A DNA stretch of 64,000 nucleotides. It comes from Bacillota bacterium (GTDB taxonomy: Bacteria; Bacillota; Clostridia; Peptostreptococcales; Anaerovoracaceae). The stretch lies in assembly GCA_029008005.1 (NCBI GenBank), contig JAQXIX010000041.1, forward strand, positions 1 to 64,000, read 5' to 3'. Positions 44,265 through 53,585 of this stretch are shown piece after piece; position 1 is the stretch's first letter; each line of letters begins with the position of its first letter. A program made the position numbers and the translations under genes. The notes under the pieces are model-generated. The model made no database searches. It was not told the origin of the DNA and was given only the letters and a program-made list of their open reading frames with translations.

Positions 44265-44627
44265 ATGAATGTTTATGACCAGGCACATAAGCTTGCAGAT
44301 GCGATTAAAGCGTCTGAAGAATTCAAACGATATGATGATGTAAGAAAAAGAGTTGAAGCAAATCCTGATTTAGACAGTGCAATCAAGGATTTTACCAAAA
44401 AGCAGTTCGAACTTCAGACAGCTCAGATGATGGGCAATGAAATAGATATGGAAAAGTTCCAGCAGATACAGCAGCTTGGAGCAGTTCTGCTGCAGGATCC
44501 TCTTACAAATGAATTCTTCCAGTGCCAGATGAGATTCAGCACGATGATGGCAGACGTATATAAAATACTGGGCGATGTTGCCGACTTCGGACTCGGTCCT
44601 ATGGGAGACTTTGGAAGCTTAAGGTAA
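44265..44627 (+). CDS. YlbF/YmcA family protein
   Basis: 120 aa, predicted all-helical. NVYDQAHKLADAIKASEEFK with DFTKKQFELQTAQMMGNEID is typical of the YlbF/YmcA family (DUF964), which in Bacillus forms an FeS-containing complex that modulates RNase Y and affects sporulation and biofilms. The placement directly after RNase J fits an RNA-decay link. GGAGGT at 44252-44257 gives proper spacing to ATG 44265; ATG 44259 is too close to it. Last gene before the efp promoter. Confidence 0.85.
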   Translation: MNVYDQAHKLADAIKASEEFKRYDDVRKRVEANPDLDSAIKDFTKKQFELQTAQMMGNEIDMEKFQQIQQLGAVLLQDPLTNEFFQCQMRFSTMMADVYKILGDVADFGLGPMGDFGSLR

Positions 44628-44631
44628 GTAC

Positions 44632-44659
44632 TTGCAAAGTATGTTGATTTTGGTATAAT
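44632..44659 (+). promoter_or_regulatory. Promoter of efp
   Basis: TTGCAA (44632-44637), 16-nt spacer, TATAAT (44654-44659), 37 nt before the efp start. Confidence 0.65.
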
Positions 44660-44696
44660 TTAAATCGGATATAATATAAAGAAAGGCGAATAAACT

Positions 44697-45257
44697 ATGA
44701 TTTACGCAGGCGATTTTAGAAAAGGTATGACATTTGAAATTGACGGAGATCCACATATCGTAATAGATTTCCAGCATGTAAAACCGGGTAAGGGAGCAGC
44801 ATTTGTAAGAACTAAGCATAAGAACATTCTTACAGGTGCAATTAAAGAAGAATCATTCAACCCTGATGCCAAGTTCCCGAAGGCACACATTGAAACTAAG
44901 ACAATGCAGTATCTTTACAATGACGGCGAACTTTATTACTTCATGGATCCGGAATCATTCGATCAGATTCCGCTGACATTCGATCAGGTTGAGGAAGCAA
45001 TGAAATACCTTAGAGAAAATGACGAGGCAACAATCAAGTTCTATAAGGGAAATGCGTTCCTTGTTGAAGCACCTAATTTCGTTGACCTTATGGTAACAGA
45101 AACAGAACCGGGTGTAAAAGGTGACACAGCTACAAATGTAACAAAAGATGCTACAGTAGAAACCGGTGCTGTAATCAAAGTTCCTATTTTCATTGAAGAA
45201 GGCGAAAAAATCCAGATAGACACAAGAACAGGCGAATATCTGGGCAGATCCAAATAA
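44697..45257 (+). CDS. efp: Translation elongation factor P
   Basis: 186 aa, three OB-like domains. Relieves ribosome stalling at proline runs. The tip loop reads [10 protein letters not shown] (about 30-39), keeping the lysine at the position modified in other species; no EpmA/EpmB or YmfI-like modifying gene is in the window. The C-terminus ends GEYLGRSK, the usual EF-P ending. Own promoter and a strong terminator make it monocistronic. SD GAAAGGCG precedes the ATG. Confidence 0.97.
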   Translation: MIYAGDFRKGMTFEIDGDPHIVIDFQHVKPGKGAAFVRTKHKNILTGAIKEESFNPDAKFPKAHIETKTMQYLYNDGELYYFMDPESFDQIPLTFDQVEEAMKYLRENDEATIKFYKGNAFLVEAPNFVDLMVTETEPGVKGDTATNVTKDATVETGAVIKVPIFIEEGEKIQIDTRTGEYLGRSK

Positions 45258-45277
45258 ATAAATATGAACGCAGAAAA

Positions 45278-45301
45278 GGGGACGTTTACGTCCCTCTTTT
45301 T
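45278..45301 (+). terminator. Terminator after efp
   Basis: GGGACG (45279-45284) - TTTA - CGTCCC (45289-45294), then TCTTTTTG. Ends just before the mltG SD. Confidence 0.9.
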
Positions 45302-45318
45302 GCTCAGGAGGAAAACAA

Positions 45319-46398
45319 ATGGCAAAAAAGAGGTCATCAAATCTTAAAGCAGTTGTAATTGCCGCGGCAATAATAGTTGCTGTATTTACAGGCGGAATTG
45401 TCTATTATCTGTCAGGTATCGGCGCCATTGATTCGTCTGATAAAAAAGATGTGGTCGTTGAAATACCTGTGGGAAGCGGTGCGTCATCAATAGTTGCCAT
45501 TCTCGACGATGCCGGTCTTGTGAAGAACACCACATGTGCCAAAATCAATTCAAGAATCGGCGGATACAATTCACTCCAGGCTAATACGTATGTTTTCAGC
45601 AGATCAATGACTTTCCCTGAAATGATGAAAGCAATAAATACAGGTGACTTTGATTATCTTTCGAAGGAAACCTTCGAGATAAAAGACGGTTACAGACTTC
45701 AGCAGAATGCAGAACTCCTTTCAAAGGCTGTTCCTTTCAGCAAAAAGGAAATACTGGCTACCTGGAGCGACAAAGAATATCTCAAGTCACTGATCGGTAA
45801 ATACTGGTTCCTTACAGATGACATACTTAACAAGGATGTTATGTATCCTCTCGAAGGATATCTCTTCCCTGATACATATATTCTGACAGGTGAAAATCCG
45901 TCAGTTGAAAGTGTTACGGAAATGATTCTGGACAACACCGATAGGATTCTTACCGAAAGGAAGGACGAAATAAACAAATCGGGTTATTCTGTTCATGAAT
46001 TTCTGACGATTTCTTCGATTGTATGTAAGGAAGGCGGAAGTAATCCTGACGAAGCGTCACACATTGCCGGCGTATTCATCAATCGTCTTAAAGAGAATAT
46101 TTCACTGGGAAGTGACGTAACAGTATGCTACATATTCCAGGAGGATCGTGTTGATCTTAAGAAATCTCAGCTTTCATCCGATTCGCCGTACAATACAAGA
46201 AAATTCACAGGCCTTCCGCCGGGACCTATATGCTCAGTTCCCGCAGTAGATATGGATGCTGTGCTTAATTATGAGAAAACAGATGACCTGTTCTTCTATG
46301 CTGGACCGGACGGAACAGTATATTATGCTAAAACAGATGCCGAGCATCAGAAGAATGTTCAGGCACACCCATGGACAGAAGAGGATTTAAGCGATTAA
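45319..46398 (+). CDS. mltG: Endolytic murein transglycosylase MltG
   Basis: 359 aa. One N-terminal membrane anchor (about 10-32, AVVIAAAIIVAVFTGGIVYY) and an extracellular YceG domain. LTISSIVCKEGGSNPDEASH (about 230-249) holds the catalytic glutamate, with AGVFINRL following. It cleaves nascent glycan strands to set their length. SD AGGAGG lies 9 nt before the ATG. The stop overlaps the next ATG by 1 nt. The order mltG-trmR-U32 matches yrrL-yrrM-yrrN/yrrO of Bacillus subtilis. Confidence 0.93.
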   Translation: MAKKRSSNLKAVVIAAAIIVAVFTGGIVYYLSGIGAIDSSDKKDVVVEIPVGSGASSIVAILDDAGLVKNTTCAKINSRIGGYNSLQANTYVFSRSMTFPEMMKAINTGDFDYLSKETFEIKDGYRLQQNAELLSKAVPFSKKEILATWSDKEYLKSLIGKYWFLTDDILNKDVMYPLEGYLFPDTYILTGENPSVESVTEMILDNTDRILTERKDEINKSGYSVHEFLTISSIVCKEGGSNPDEASHIAGVFINRLKENISLGSDVTVCYIFQEDRVDLKKSQLSSDSPYNTRKFTGLPPGPICSVPAVDMDAVLNYEKTDDLFFYAGPDGTVYYAKTDAEHQKNVQAHPWTEEDLSD

Positions 46399-47063
46399 TG
46401 AACATAACAAATGATATAGTTAAAGCATATACGGACAGCCTGTACACTCCGGTGAACAACAGACTCATAGAACTGCGTCATTATGCGGAGGAACACCATG
46501 TACCTGTTATTCTGAAAGACTCCGAGGAGCTTCTCAGATTTATTACAGGAGTGCGCAGACCCGGGTCAATTCTCGAAATAGGCTGTGCAATAGGGTATTC
46601 TGCCTCTGTTTTCGCATTTTCTTCCGACTGCATGGTTACTACAATCGAATCGGACGAAACAATGTACGAAACCGCATGCAAAAACATTTCCGATTTGGGA
46701 ATCGATGACAGAGTGACCATAATACACGGTGATGCTCATAACGTACTGGAGGCTCTTCATACAGAAAAAAACAACTGCTATGATATTGTATTTATCGACG
46801 CAGCAAAAAGCCATTACAGAGAGTTCTGGGATCTTTCACTGCCTCTTTGCAGAGATGATGCACTTATTATATGTGATAACATTCTCATGAAGGGAATGAC
46901 TGCATCAGACGAATTTGACACGAAAAAACGTTATAAGACAAGTATTAAGCGAATGCGCAGTTTCGTAGAATACATAAAGAATCAGCCTTATGCGGACACC
47001 TGTATTCTTCCTGTAGGAGACGGGATGTCCCTAAGTATAATCAATAAAGAGAAAATCAAATGA
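46398..47063 (+). CDS. trmR: tRNA 5-hydroxyuridine methyltransferase TrmR-like
   Basis: 221 aa class I SAM-dependent O-methyltransferase. ILEIGCAIGYSASVFAF (about 65-81) is the SAM-binding motif I and DIVFIDAAKSHYREFW (about 126-141) carries the catalytic/metal Asp. Start at ATG 46398, overlapping the mltG stop. Position between mltG and a U32 protein identifies it as the YrrM/TrmR orthologue that methylates ho5U34 to mo5U34 in tRNA. Without that context it would be only a COMT-like methyltransferase. Confidence 0.85.
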   Translation: MNITNDIVKAYTDSLYTPVNNRLIELRHYAEEHHVPVILKDSEELLRFITGVRRPGSILEIGCAIGYSASVFAFSSDCMVTTIESDETMYETACKNISDLGIDDRVTIIHGDAHNVLEALHTEKNNCYDIVFIDAAKSHYREFWDLSLPLCRDDALIICDNILMKGMTASDEFDTKKRYKTSIKRMRSFVEYIKNQPYADTCILPVGDGMSLSIINKEKIK

Positions 47064-48286
47064 AAAAAATCGAACTTCTGGCTCCGGCCGGAGATCTTGA
47101 GAAATTAAAAATAGCGGTGGATTACGGAGCAGATGCCGTTTACTTCGGGGGTGAATTGTTTTCTCTCCGGGCAGGTGCCGGCAATCTGTCGCTCGAAGAT
47201 ATGAAAGAGGGTATTTCATATGCCCACAGCAAAGGCGTGAAATGCCATCTTACCTTGAATATTTTCCCTCATAATGATGATATTGAGCCTTTGCGGGAAT
47301 ATATTAAAGAACTGTCTGCAGTTAAACCCGATGCGTTTATCGTTTCGGATCCTGCAGTAATTATGATGCTTAAGCAGGAAATGCCGGAATGCGAAATTCA
47401 CCTTTCCACACAGGCAAATATGACAAACTATCTGACAGGAGAATTCTGGAGACGGCAGGGTGTCAGCAGAATTGTTCTGGCAAGAGAGCTGACTCTCGAT
47501 GAAATCAGCTGTATACGCGAAAGCCTCGCTGACGATGTTGAAATAGAATGCTTCGCTCACGGAGCAATGTGTATTTCATATTCGGGAAGGTGCCTTCTCA
47601 GCAATTTCATGACGGGAAGAGACGCCAACAGAGGCGCATGCGCACATCCTTGCAGATACAAATATCGCCTTGAAGAAGAAAAACGTCCCGGTGAATACTG
47701 GCCGATAGAAGAGGATTCCCGAGGCACATACATTATGAACAGTAAAGACCTCTGTATGCTGGAGCATATTGACGATCTTCATAAAGCAGGAGTTTCATCC
47801 CTTAAAATAGAAGGGCGTATGAAAAGTATTTTTTATGTTGCCCATGTAATTAAAGCATACAGGCAGGCGATAGATTCATATTATGATAATCCTGAAGGCT
47901 GGAAGCCTGATCCTGAGCTTATGAGTGAAATGTGCAAGGCAAGCCACAGAGAGTTTACTACAGGCTTCTATTACAGCAGTCCCGGAAGTGAAGGACAGAA
48001 CTATCTTACCAGTTCTTATACGAGAGATTACAGTTTCACAGGACTGGTAAAATCATATGATCCGGAAACAGGCTTTGCTGTTGTGGAGCAGAGAAACAAA
48101 ATGAACCGCGGGGATACCGTTGAGGTCTTCGGTCCCGAAGGAACGTGGTTCACTCAGGTTATAGACGAAATGTATAATGAGGAAGGTGAGATGATAGATT
48201 CGGCACCTCATCCTCAGCAGATATTGAGAATTAAAATGATTCAGCCCGTTGCTGAATCCTGGATGATGAGAAAGGAGAACAGATAG
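47060..48286 (+). CDS. U32 family protein, TrhP-like tRNA wobble-uridine hydroxylation factor
   Basis: 408 aa. LLAPAGDLEKLKIAVDYGAD is the U32 opening, and the core block CFAHGAMCISYSGRCLLSNF with RGACAHPCRYKY (about 168-205) supplies the conserved cysteines that bind an iron-sulfur cluster. The family is named peptidase U32, but TrhP/YegQ-type members make 5-hydroxyuridine at tRNA position 34. The ATG overlaps trmR by 4 nt, so the hydroxylation and methylation steps are encoded together. Protease activity is not assumed. Only one U32 gene is present here, where Bacillus has two (yrrN, yrrO). Confidence 0.88.
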   Translation: MKKIELLAPAGDLEKLKIAVDYGADAVYFGGELFSLRAGAGNLSLEDMKEGISYAHSKGVKCHLTLNIFPHNDDIEPLREYIKELSAVKPDAFIVSDPAVIMMLKQEMPECEIHLSTQANMTNYLTGEFWRRQGVSRIVLARELTLDEISCIRESLADDVEIECFAHGAMCISYSGRCLLSNFMTGRDANRGACAHPCRYKYRLEEEKRPGEYWPIEEDSRGTYIMNSKDLCMLEHIDDLHKAGVSSLKIEGRMKSIFYVAHVIKAYRQAIDSYYDNPEGWKPDPELMSEMCKASHREFTTGFYYSSPGSEGQNYLTSSYTRDYSFTGLVKSYDPETGFAVVEQRNKMNRGDTVEVFGPEGTWFTQVIDEMYNEEGEMIDSAPHPQQILRIKMIQPVAESWMMRKENR

Positions 48287-48287
48287 A

Positions 48288-49601
48288 ATGTCATCAGACC
48301 CGCTGCCCATATGGGGAATAGCAGTTATTATTGTTGTAATCGCGCTGAACGGTTATTTTTCCGCTTCAAGACGAGCTGTCACCGAAGCTAATAAAGTCAA
48401 AATAAGGAGCATGGCCGATGAGGGCAGTAAAAAAGCTCTGGTGGTGCTGGATCTTCTTGAAAAACCCTATGAATATAAACTGGCAATAAGAGCCTTCAAT
48501 GTGCTTATGTGGATGGTGTTCTGCATTTCCGCTGATTTCACCTTCTCCGGTGCAATAGGAGCGTTTCTTGAGAATGCAGGTTTATCAGGCACATCTAAGG
48601 AGATTCTGATAAAAATCATCGTAATACTTCTCGGAGGGCTTATTATGCTTTCTTTTGGCGAAGTTTTCCCGAGAAGAATTGCCGTTATTCATGCAGAAGG
48701 TGTAGCTGTCAGCACTTCACGTGCCACGAAGGCTATGGTGCTGATTATGAAGCCGATGACAGTAACAGCCACTGTTATTGTTTTTCTGATTCTGAAGCTT
48801 TTCAGACAGCGTACGGATGCCAATGACAATGTGTATTCCGAAGATGATATTGTGGAAATGCTGGAAGCAGGTCAGGAAAGCGGTGAACTTAAAGAAGAAG
48901 GCAAGAAAATGATTACGGGAGTTTTTGCTTTTGACGATCTTCTTGCATATGAGATAATGACTCCGAGAACAGATGTATTCTCAATAGACATCAACGATCC
49001 TCCGGAGGAATATATAGATCAGCTTATGGAGCTGCGTTACTCCAGAATACCTGTTTATGATGACGACAGCGACAATATATGCGGTATCCTGTACATTAAA
49101 GACTATCTGATAAAGGCATGGGAAGAGGGCTTCGACAATGTTGATATCAGATCTGTCCTCAGAAAACCGTATTTTGTACCTGAGACGAAGAATATTGACT
49201 CTCTTTTCGTGGAACTGCAGAAGACAAAACAGCACATTGCAATTCTCATTGATGAATACGGCGGTTTCAGCGGAATTGTTACTCTGGAGGATATCGTAGA
49301 GGAAGTAATGGGCGACATTGACGACGAATACGATATAGAAGATGAGGAAATCAAGAAAATAGGTCATAACTGTTATATGGTAGAAGGCAGCATGAACCTT
49401 GACGACCTTGATGAGGAGATTAATATCAAACTTGAATCCGAAGATTCAGAGACTATCGGAGGATTTATCTTAAATCTTCTGGGGGAAATTCCTGATGAAA
49501 ATTACATAGACAGAGAAATTCCTTTCGAAAACGTTGTGTTTACAATTAAATCAATCAAAGACAGAAGAATAGAGAAGATTAAACTGAAGGTGAACAAATA
49601 A
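48288..49601 (+). CDS. CNNM/CorC (hemolysin C) family protein with CBS domains
   Basis: 437 aa. DUF21/CNNM membrane domain with 3-4 helices (about 1-185), a pair of CBS domains (about 205-330, [31 protein letters not shown]), and the C-terminal CorC_HlyC domain (about 345-430). The family is linked to magnesium/cobalt efflux or sodium-coupled magnesium transport; direct haemolysin activity is a historical name. SD AAAGGAG precedes the ATG, and the Asp23 gene begins at the next base after its stop. Confidence 0.9.
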   Translation: MSSDPLPIWGIAVIIVVIALNGYFSASRRAVTEANKVKIRSMADEGSKKALVVLDLLEKPYEYKLAIRAFNVLMWMVFCISADFTFSGAIGAFLENAGLSGTSKEILIKIIVILLGGLIMLSFGEVFPRRIAVIHAEGVAVSTSRATKAMVLIMKPMTVTATVIVFLILKLFRQRTDANDNVYSEDDIVEMLEAGQESGELKEEGKKMITGVFAFDDLLAYEIMTPRTDVFSIDINDPPEEYIDQLMELRYSRIPVYDDDSDNICGILYIKDYLIKAWEEGFDNVDIRSVLRKPYFVPETKNIDSLFVELQKTKQHIAILIDEYGGFSGIVTLEDIVEEVMGDIDDEYDIEDEEIKKIGHNCYMVEGSMNLDDLDEEINIKLESEDSETIGGFILNLLGEIPDENYIDREIPFENVVFTIKSIKDRRIEKIKLKVNK

Positions 49602-49946
49602 ATGGCAGAAGAAAAGATTAATGTTTCAGATGAAATAATCGCAGTGTGTGCAGCCAACGCCACCCTTAAGACAAAAGGTGTGGCGGCAATGGACGGCGGC
49701 ATAGGCGGAGCTCTTAGAAAGAATCTTCTCGGTCGTGAGCTGGTTTCCAAAGGCGTTAAGGTTGACAGAGACGACAACGAACTGACCATAGATGTCCATG
49801 TTATTGCATGTTACGGTTGTCACATTCCGTCTGTAGCGTGGGATATACAGGAAAATGTAAAAAAAGAAATAAAAGAAATGACCGGGCAGAAAGTCAAAGC
49901 AGTTAATATTCATGTGCAGGGAGTAAAATCAGATGACAAGAAATGA
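49602..49946 (+). CDS. Asp23/Gls24 family protein (YqhY-like)
   Basis: 114 aa. VSDEIIAVCAANATLKTKGV and DVHVIACYGCHIPSVAWDIQ match the Asp23/Gls24 family. The placement directly before nusB is that of yqhY, which in Bacillus affects acetyl-CoA carboxylase activity and envelope homeostasis. The ATG immediately follows the previous stop, and the end overlaps nusB by 14 nt. Molecular function unproven. Confidence 0.88.
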   Translation: MAEEKINVSDEIIAVCAANATLKTKGVAAMDGGIGGALRKNLLGRELVSKGVKVDRDDNELTIDVHVIACYGCHIPSVAWDIQENVKKEIKEMTGQKVKAVNIHVQGVKSDDKK

Positions 49947-50355
49947 AGCGAGAACAATAATGATGCAGATACTTTTTGAGATGGATGCTTCAGGGGCATT
50001 CAAAGGCGAAAACCCTGTATCATGTGCGGAGAAACTGGCGAAAGAGAAGCTGGCGGGCAACCATATTGAAAGAGGAAATAATATTCTCGGCAATATAACG
50101 AATAATCTGGAAAAGATAGATGCTCTTATTAATGAATGCAGTCTGAAATGGAAAACCAATAGAATGCCGAAGGTTGATCTGGCTATTATGAGGCTGGCTG
50201 CAGGGGAAATCCTCTATTCCGATGATGTTCCGGAGCCAGTAACCATAAATGAAGCCATAAAGCTCGCAAAGGAATTCAGTACGGAAAAATCCGCAAGATT
50301 TGTTCACGGAGTTCTCGGTAATCTCGCGGAAAAAATCAGAGAAAATGACCTTTAA
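49933..50355 (+). CDS. nusB: Transcription antitermination factor NusB
   Basis: 140 aa all-helical protein. MTRNEARTIMMQILFEMDAS is the NusB N-terminus, and PKVDLAIMRLAAGEIL with INEAIKLAKEFSTEKSARFVHGVL the conserved C-terminal half. With NusE it binds boxA in rRNA leaders and keeps polymerase processive. It overlaps the Asp23 gene upstream and the TsaD-like gene downstream by 11 nt. Confidence 0.96.
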   Translation: MTRNEARTIMMQILFEMDASGAFKGENPVSCAEKLAKEKLAGNHIERGNNILGNITNNLEKIDALINECSLKWKTNRMPKVDLAIMRLAAGEILYSDDVPEPVTINEAIKLAKEFSTEKSARFVHGVLGNLAEKIRENDL

Positions 50356-51286
50356 TACAGTTCTGGGTATAGATACCAGCAATTATAAGACTTCTCTCGC
50401 GTTGATTCGCGGAGACGAAATAATATGTGATTTAAGAAGATTTCTGACAGTCAAAGAGGGAGAGCGGGGATTAAGACAATCGGATGCTCTGTTTCAGCAT
50501 GTAAAGAATTTACCGGAACTGATGAGCGCCTTACGGGACTGCTCCGGCATTCAGATTGACGGTATAGCTTTTTCTGACAGACCAAGACCTGTGGAAGGTT
50601 CATATATGCCATGCTTTATGGCCGGAAAAAGCCTCGGTGAATCACTTGCCTCAGCCTTTAATGTTCCCGTTGCGGCTTTTTCTCATCAGGAGGGACATAT
50701 TGAAGCCGTAATACATAATTCGCCCTTAAAGGACTGTGATAAATTTATTGCCTGTCATTTCAGCGGAGGCACTACGGAAATACTTAAAGTTTCTCCCGCA
50801 AAGGCATATGACATAGAAATTATAGGCGGCACGAAAGACATTTCCTTCGGTCAGGTAATAGACAGAGCTGGAGTCGCCATGGGGTTGCCGTTTCCATGCG
50901 GAGAAGCTCTTGACAGACTTGCCCTGGATAATCCGGCAGAAACAGATGCGCTTACACCTGTTAAAGTATCAGATGCCCGAATAAATCTCTCAGGCATTGA
51001 TACTCAGATAAAAAATTGTGCAGGTACATTAGGTAAAAAACTTGCAGGTGAAATTTTCACCAAACTGTCAGAGGCTGTCGTTAAAATGATATATCAGGCA
51101 TGTGACGCGTCCTCCATAGATAAAGTTATTATGTCCGGAGGCGTTTCATCAAGCCGCTTTATGAGACAGAAAATACTGAGTGGCATGAACAATAAAGGAA
51201 TTACCGTTTATTTTGATGAAAACAATTTGTCATCAGATAATGCCGTAGGCATTGCATTTCTCGGAGGAAAACACTTATGGGATTGA
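50345..51286 (+). CDS. TsaD/Kae1-related protein (M22 family paralogue)
   Basis: 313 aa, shorter than true TsaD (about 335-345). The ASKHA start reads LGIDTSNYKTSLALI, not the TsaD form LGIETSCDETAVA. The metal-ligand pair FSHQEGHIEA (H-x4-H) and the late SSDNAVGIA Asp are kept, so metal and nucleotide binding are plausible. GGTKDISFGQVIDRAGVAMG is the family core. It is probably a paralogue of the t6A enzyme rather than TsaD itself; no TsaB/TsaE is nearby. Start at ATG 50345 within nusB; the longer reading from 50300 is rejected. It overlaps xseA by 10 nt, where Bacillus has folD. Confidence 0.85.
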   Translation: MTFNTVLGIDTSNYKTSLALIRGDEIICDLRRFLTVKEGERGLRQSDALFQHVKNLPELMSALRDCSGIQIDGIAFSDRPRPVEGSYMPCFMAGKSLGESLASAFNVPVAAFSHQEGHIEAVIHNSPLKDCDKFIACHFSGGTTEILKVSPAKAYDIEIIGGTKDISFGQVIDRAGVAMGLPFPCGEALDRLALDNPAETDALTPVKVSDARINLSGIDTQIKNCAGTLGKKLAGEIFTKLSEAVVKMIYQACDASSIDKVIMSGGVSSSRFMRQKILSGMNNKGITVYFDENNLSSDNAVGIAFLGGKHLWD

Positions 51287-52482
51287 AACCTGTAACTGTA
51301 GGGCAGCTTAACAGCTATATTTCCAGAGTACTAAAAACAGATCCTATTCTCAGCAGTGTTTCTGTTACGGGAGAAATATCCAACCTGAAATTCCACGGAA
51401 GCGGACACGTATATTTCACACTAAAAGATGCAACATCAAAGATAAACTGTTTTCTGAGCGCAGCCAATCTGAAAAACATAATATCGCCTCTTGAAGAGGG
51501 ACTCGAAATAATCGCTCAGGGAAACATATCTGTATATGAGAGAGGAGGATATTATTCTCTCAATATAAGGACCATAGATGTAAACGGCGAAGGACAGCTT
51601 TCCGTTAAATTCGAAAAGCTGAAGAAAGCTCTTGAAAGTGAAGGACTGTTTGATGGGAAATACAAGAAACCGCTTCCTTCATTTCCGAAGAAAATAGCAG
51701 TCGTTACATCTCCGACAGGTGCTGCCGTTAAAGATATTATCAGGACTGTAACGGCCAAGAACAATTATACAGATATACTTATCTGCCCGGTGCTTGTTCA
51801 GGGGCCCGGAGCAGCAGGTGAAATCAGCAGCATGATCGATTACCTGAATACACGTGATGATATTGACATTATCATTGCAGGCAGAGGCGGAGGTTCCATG
51901 GAAGAACTGTGGGCCTTCAATGAAGAGATTACAGCCAGAAGCATTTTCGCTTCACGGATTCCTGTAATTTCGGCTGTCGGTCACGAAACGGATTTTACGA
52001 TTGCTGATTTTGCAGCTGATTTCAGAGCCGCAACGCCGACCGGTGCCGCAGAAATGGCAGTGCCCGATACCGAAAGGCTTTACGATAATATCACAGAACT
52101 GAAGAACAGAATTCAGTCAGATATTTCATACAGACTCTCAAGCTGTAACGACAGGGTGGAAGCCCTCAGTCCTGAGGCCTTTGCTCAAAATCTTTCGGGG
52201 AGAATAATGTATGAGCAGATTAACATCGACAGAATTGCCGAAGGGATAGATACATCTATAAAATCCCGGATAAAGGCACTTCAGGATAAAATAGAAATGA
52301 TGAGAGACGTTATCAGAGTATCTGACCCGCGACTTCCGCTGGAGAGAGGATATTCTCTCGTAAGGAACAGTATCGGTGAGATAATAAAAGATCCGTCAGC
52401 TCTGAATATCGATGATGTTATTTCGGTTGAAACAGCACATGGATATGCAGAGGCGTCAGTTATTAAGACAGGCAGGGAGTAA
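51277..52482 (+). CDS. xseA: Exodeoxyribonuclease VII large subunit
   Basis: 401 aa. N-terminal OB-fold (about 1-100, TGEISNLKFHGSGHVYFTLK), then the catalytic domain with FPKKIAVVTSPTGAAVKDI (about 131-149), GRGGGSMEELWAFNEE (about 208-223) and VGHETDFTIADFAAD. It degrades single-stranded DNA to oligonucleotides with XseB. The start is an ATG inside the preceding gene. xseB follows after 4 nt. Confidence 0.96.
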   Translation: MGLKPVTVGQLNSYISRVLKTDPILSSVSVTGEISNLKFHGSGHVYFTLKDATSKINCFLSAANLKNIISPLEEGLEIIAQGNISVYERGGYYSLNIRTIDVNGEGQLSVKFEKLKKALESEGLFDGKYKKPLPSFPKKIAVVTSPTGAAVKDIIRTVTAKNNYTDILICPVLVQGPGAAGEISSMIDYLNTRDDIDIIIAGRGGGSMEELWAFNEEITARSIFASRIPVISAVGHETDFTIADFAADFRAATPTGAAEMAVPDTERLYDNITELKNRIQSDISYRLSSCNDRVEALSPEAFAQNLSGRIMYEQINIDRIAEGIDTSIKSRIKALQDKIEMMRDVIRVSDPRLPLERGYSLVRNSIGEIIKDPSALNIDDVISVETAHGYAEASVIKTGRE

Positions 52483-52486
52483 GAAA

Positions 52487-52684
52487 ATGAGTGACAGAGA
52501 AATAAGCTTTGAAGAGGCGCTGAAGAAACTTGAAGAATCGTCGGAAAAACTGAAGGAATCGGAAACAACTCTTGAGGAAGCAATGGAGAATTACGAGAAA
52601 GGCCTTGAAGCATACAGAGAGTGCAAGACTATTCTCGAAAATGCATCTCAGAAAATAGAAACTCTATCTAAACAGGAGGCGTAA
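52487..52684 (+). CDS. xseB: Exodeoxyribonuclease VII small subunit
   Basis: 65 aa from ATG 52487. SFEEALKKLEESSEKLKESE with LEEAMENYEKGLEAYRECK is the two-helix XseB hairpin. It coats the XseA coiled coil and restrains its activity. The longer reading starting at 52412 overlaps xseA by 70 nt and is rejected. ispA follows directly. Confidence 0.95.
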   Translation: MSDREISFEEALKKLEESSEKLKESETTLEEAMENYEKGLEAYRECKTILENASQKIETLSKQEA

Positions 52685-52685
52685 C

Positions 52686-53582
52686 ATGAAGGAATATTCG
52701 TTTGACGACTATAAGGAACTGATAGAAAATCATCTTACAGATTTCATTCCCGACATTGATCACAAAAGCATCACACTTTATGATTCTATGAAATACAGCC
52801 TTGCAGCAGGAGGAAAACGCATCAGACCCGTTCTTCTTCTGGCAGCATGTGATTTCTGCGGCGGCAATGTTGAAGAGGCTTTGCCGTATGCATGTGCCAT
52901 AGAATACATTCATACATATTCGCTTATACATGACGACCTGCCTTGTATGGACGATGATGATATGAGACGCGGACAGCCTACCAATCACAAGATTTACGGA
53001 GAAGCAATAGCAACCCTTGCAGGCGACGGCCTTCAGGCAGCTGCCTTCGAAACAATGTCACGTGACATGCTTCTTTACTTCGACGATGATAAAGGCCTTA
53101 AAAACAGAATAAGAGCGTTTAACGAAATATGCAAAGGCTCGGGGGTGAGAGGAATGATTGCAGGTCAGGTCGGAGACATTGAAGCGGAGGATAAGCATTG
53201 CTCCTCTGAAATGCTCGATTACATACACCTGACTAAAACAGCCTCACTGATAATTGCTTCTGTACGTGCAGGTGCAATGCTTGGCGGAGCCGATAGCGAA
53301 ACCCTCGAAAGACTTACGATTTACGCAGAGAATCTCGGACTGGCATTCCAGATACGCGACGATATTCTCGACGTAATAGGCGAAGAAGAAGAGATGGGTA
53401 AAAAGTCCGGAATGGACAGCATCAAGAAAAAAGCAACATATCCTTCGATCCACGGATTTGAAGAATCAATGGAGCAGCTTGAAATAAGAACAGCAAAGGC
53501 AATAGAAATACTCGAGCCGTATTATGATAATGCGGAAGAATTCGTTAAACTCGCGAAGAATCTCGAAGTAAGAGGTAATTGA
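52686..53582 (+). CDS. ispA: Geranylgeranyl/farnesyl diphosphate synthase
   Basis: 298 aa trans-prenyltransferase. First Asp-rich motif DDLPCMDDDDMRRGQPT (about 82-98) and second motif RDDILD (about 226-231) with the usual RIRPVLLLA-like start GGKRIRPVL (about 44-52). Condenses DMAPP/IPP into C15-C20 diphosphates for quinones and bactoprenol. The spacing before the first motif suggests FPP synthase (IspA) type; product length is not certain. SD AGGAGG is just upstream. dxs follows after 3 nt. Confidence 0.93.
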   Translation: MKEYSFDDYKELIENHLTDFIPDIDHKSITLYDSMKYSLAAGGKRIRPVLLLAACDFCGGNVEEALPYACAIEYIHTYSLIHDDLPCMDDDDMRRGQPTNHKIYGEAIATLAGDGLQAAAFETMSRDMLLYFDDDKGLKNRIRAFNEICKGSGVRGMIAGQVGDIEAEDKHCSSEMLDYIHLTKTASLIIASVRAGAMLGGADSETLERLTIYAENLGLAFQIRDDILDVIGEEEEMGKKSGMDSIKKKATYPSIHGFEESMEQLEIRTAKAIEILEPYYDNAEEFVKLAKNLEVRGN

Positions 53583-53585
53583 TAA

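Noticed and set aside
47060..48286. U32 protein as a secreted or cytosolic protease
   Set aside because: The cysteine block and gene neighbours fit tRNA modification; peptidase is only the historical family name.
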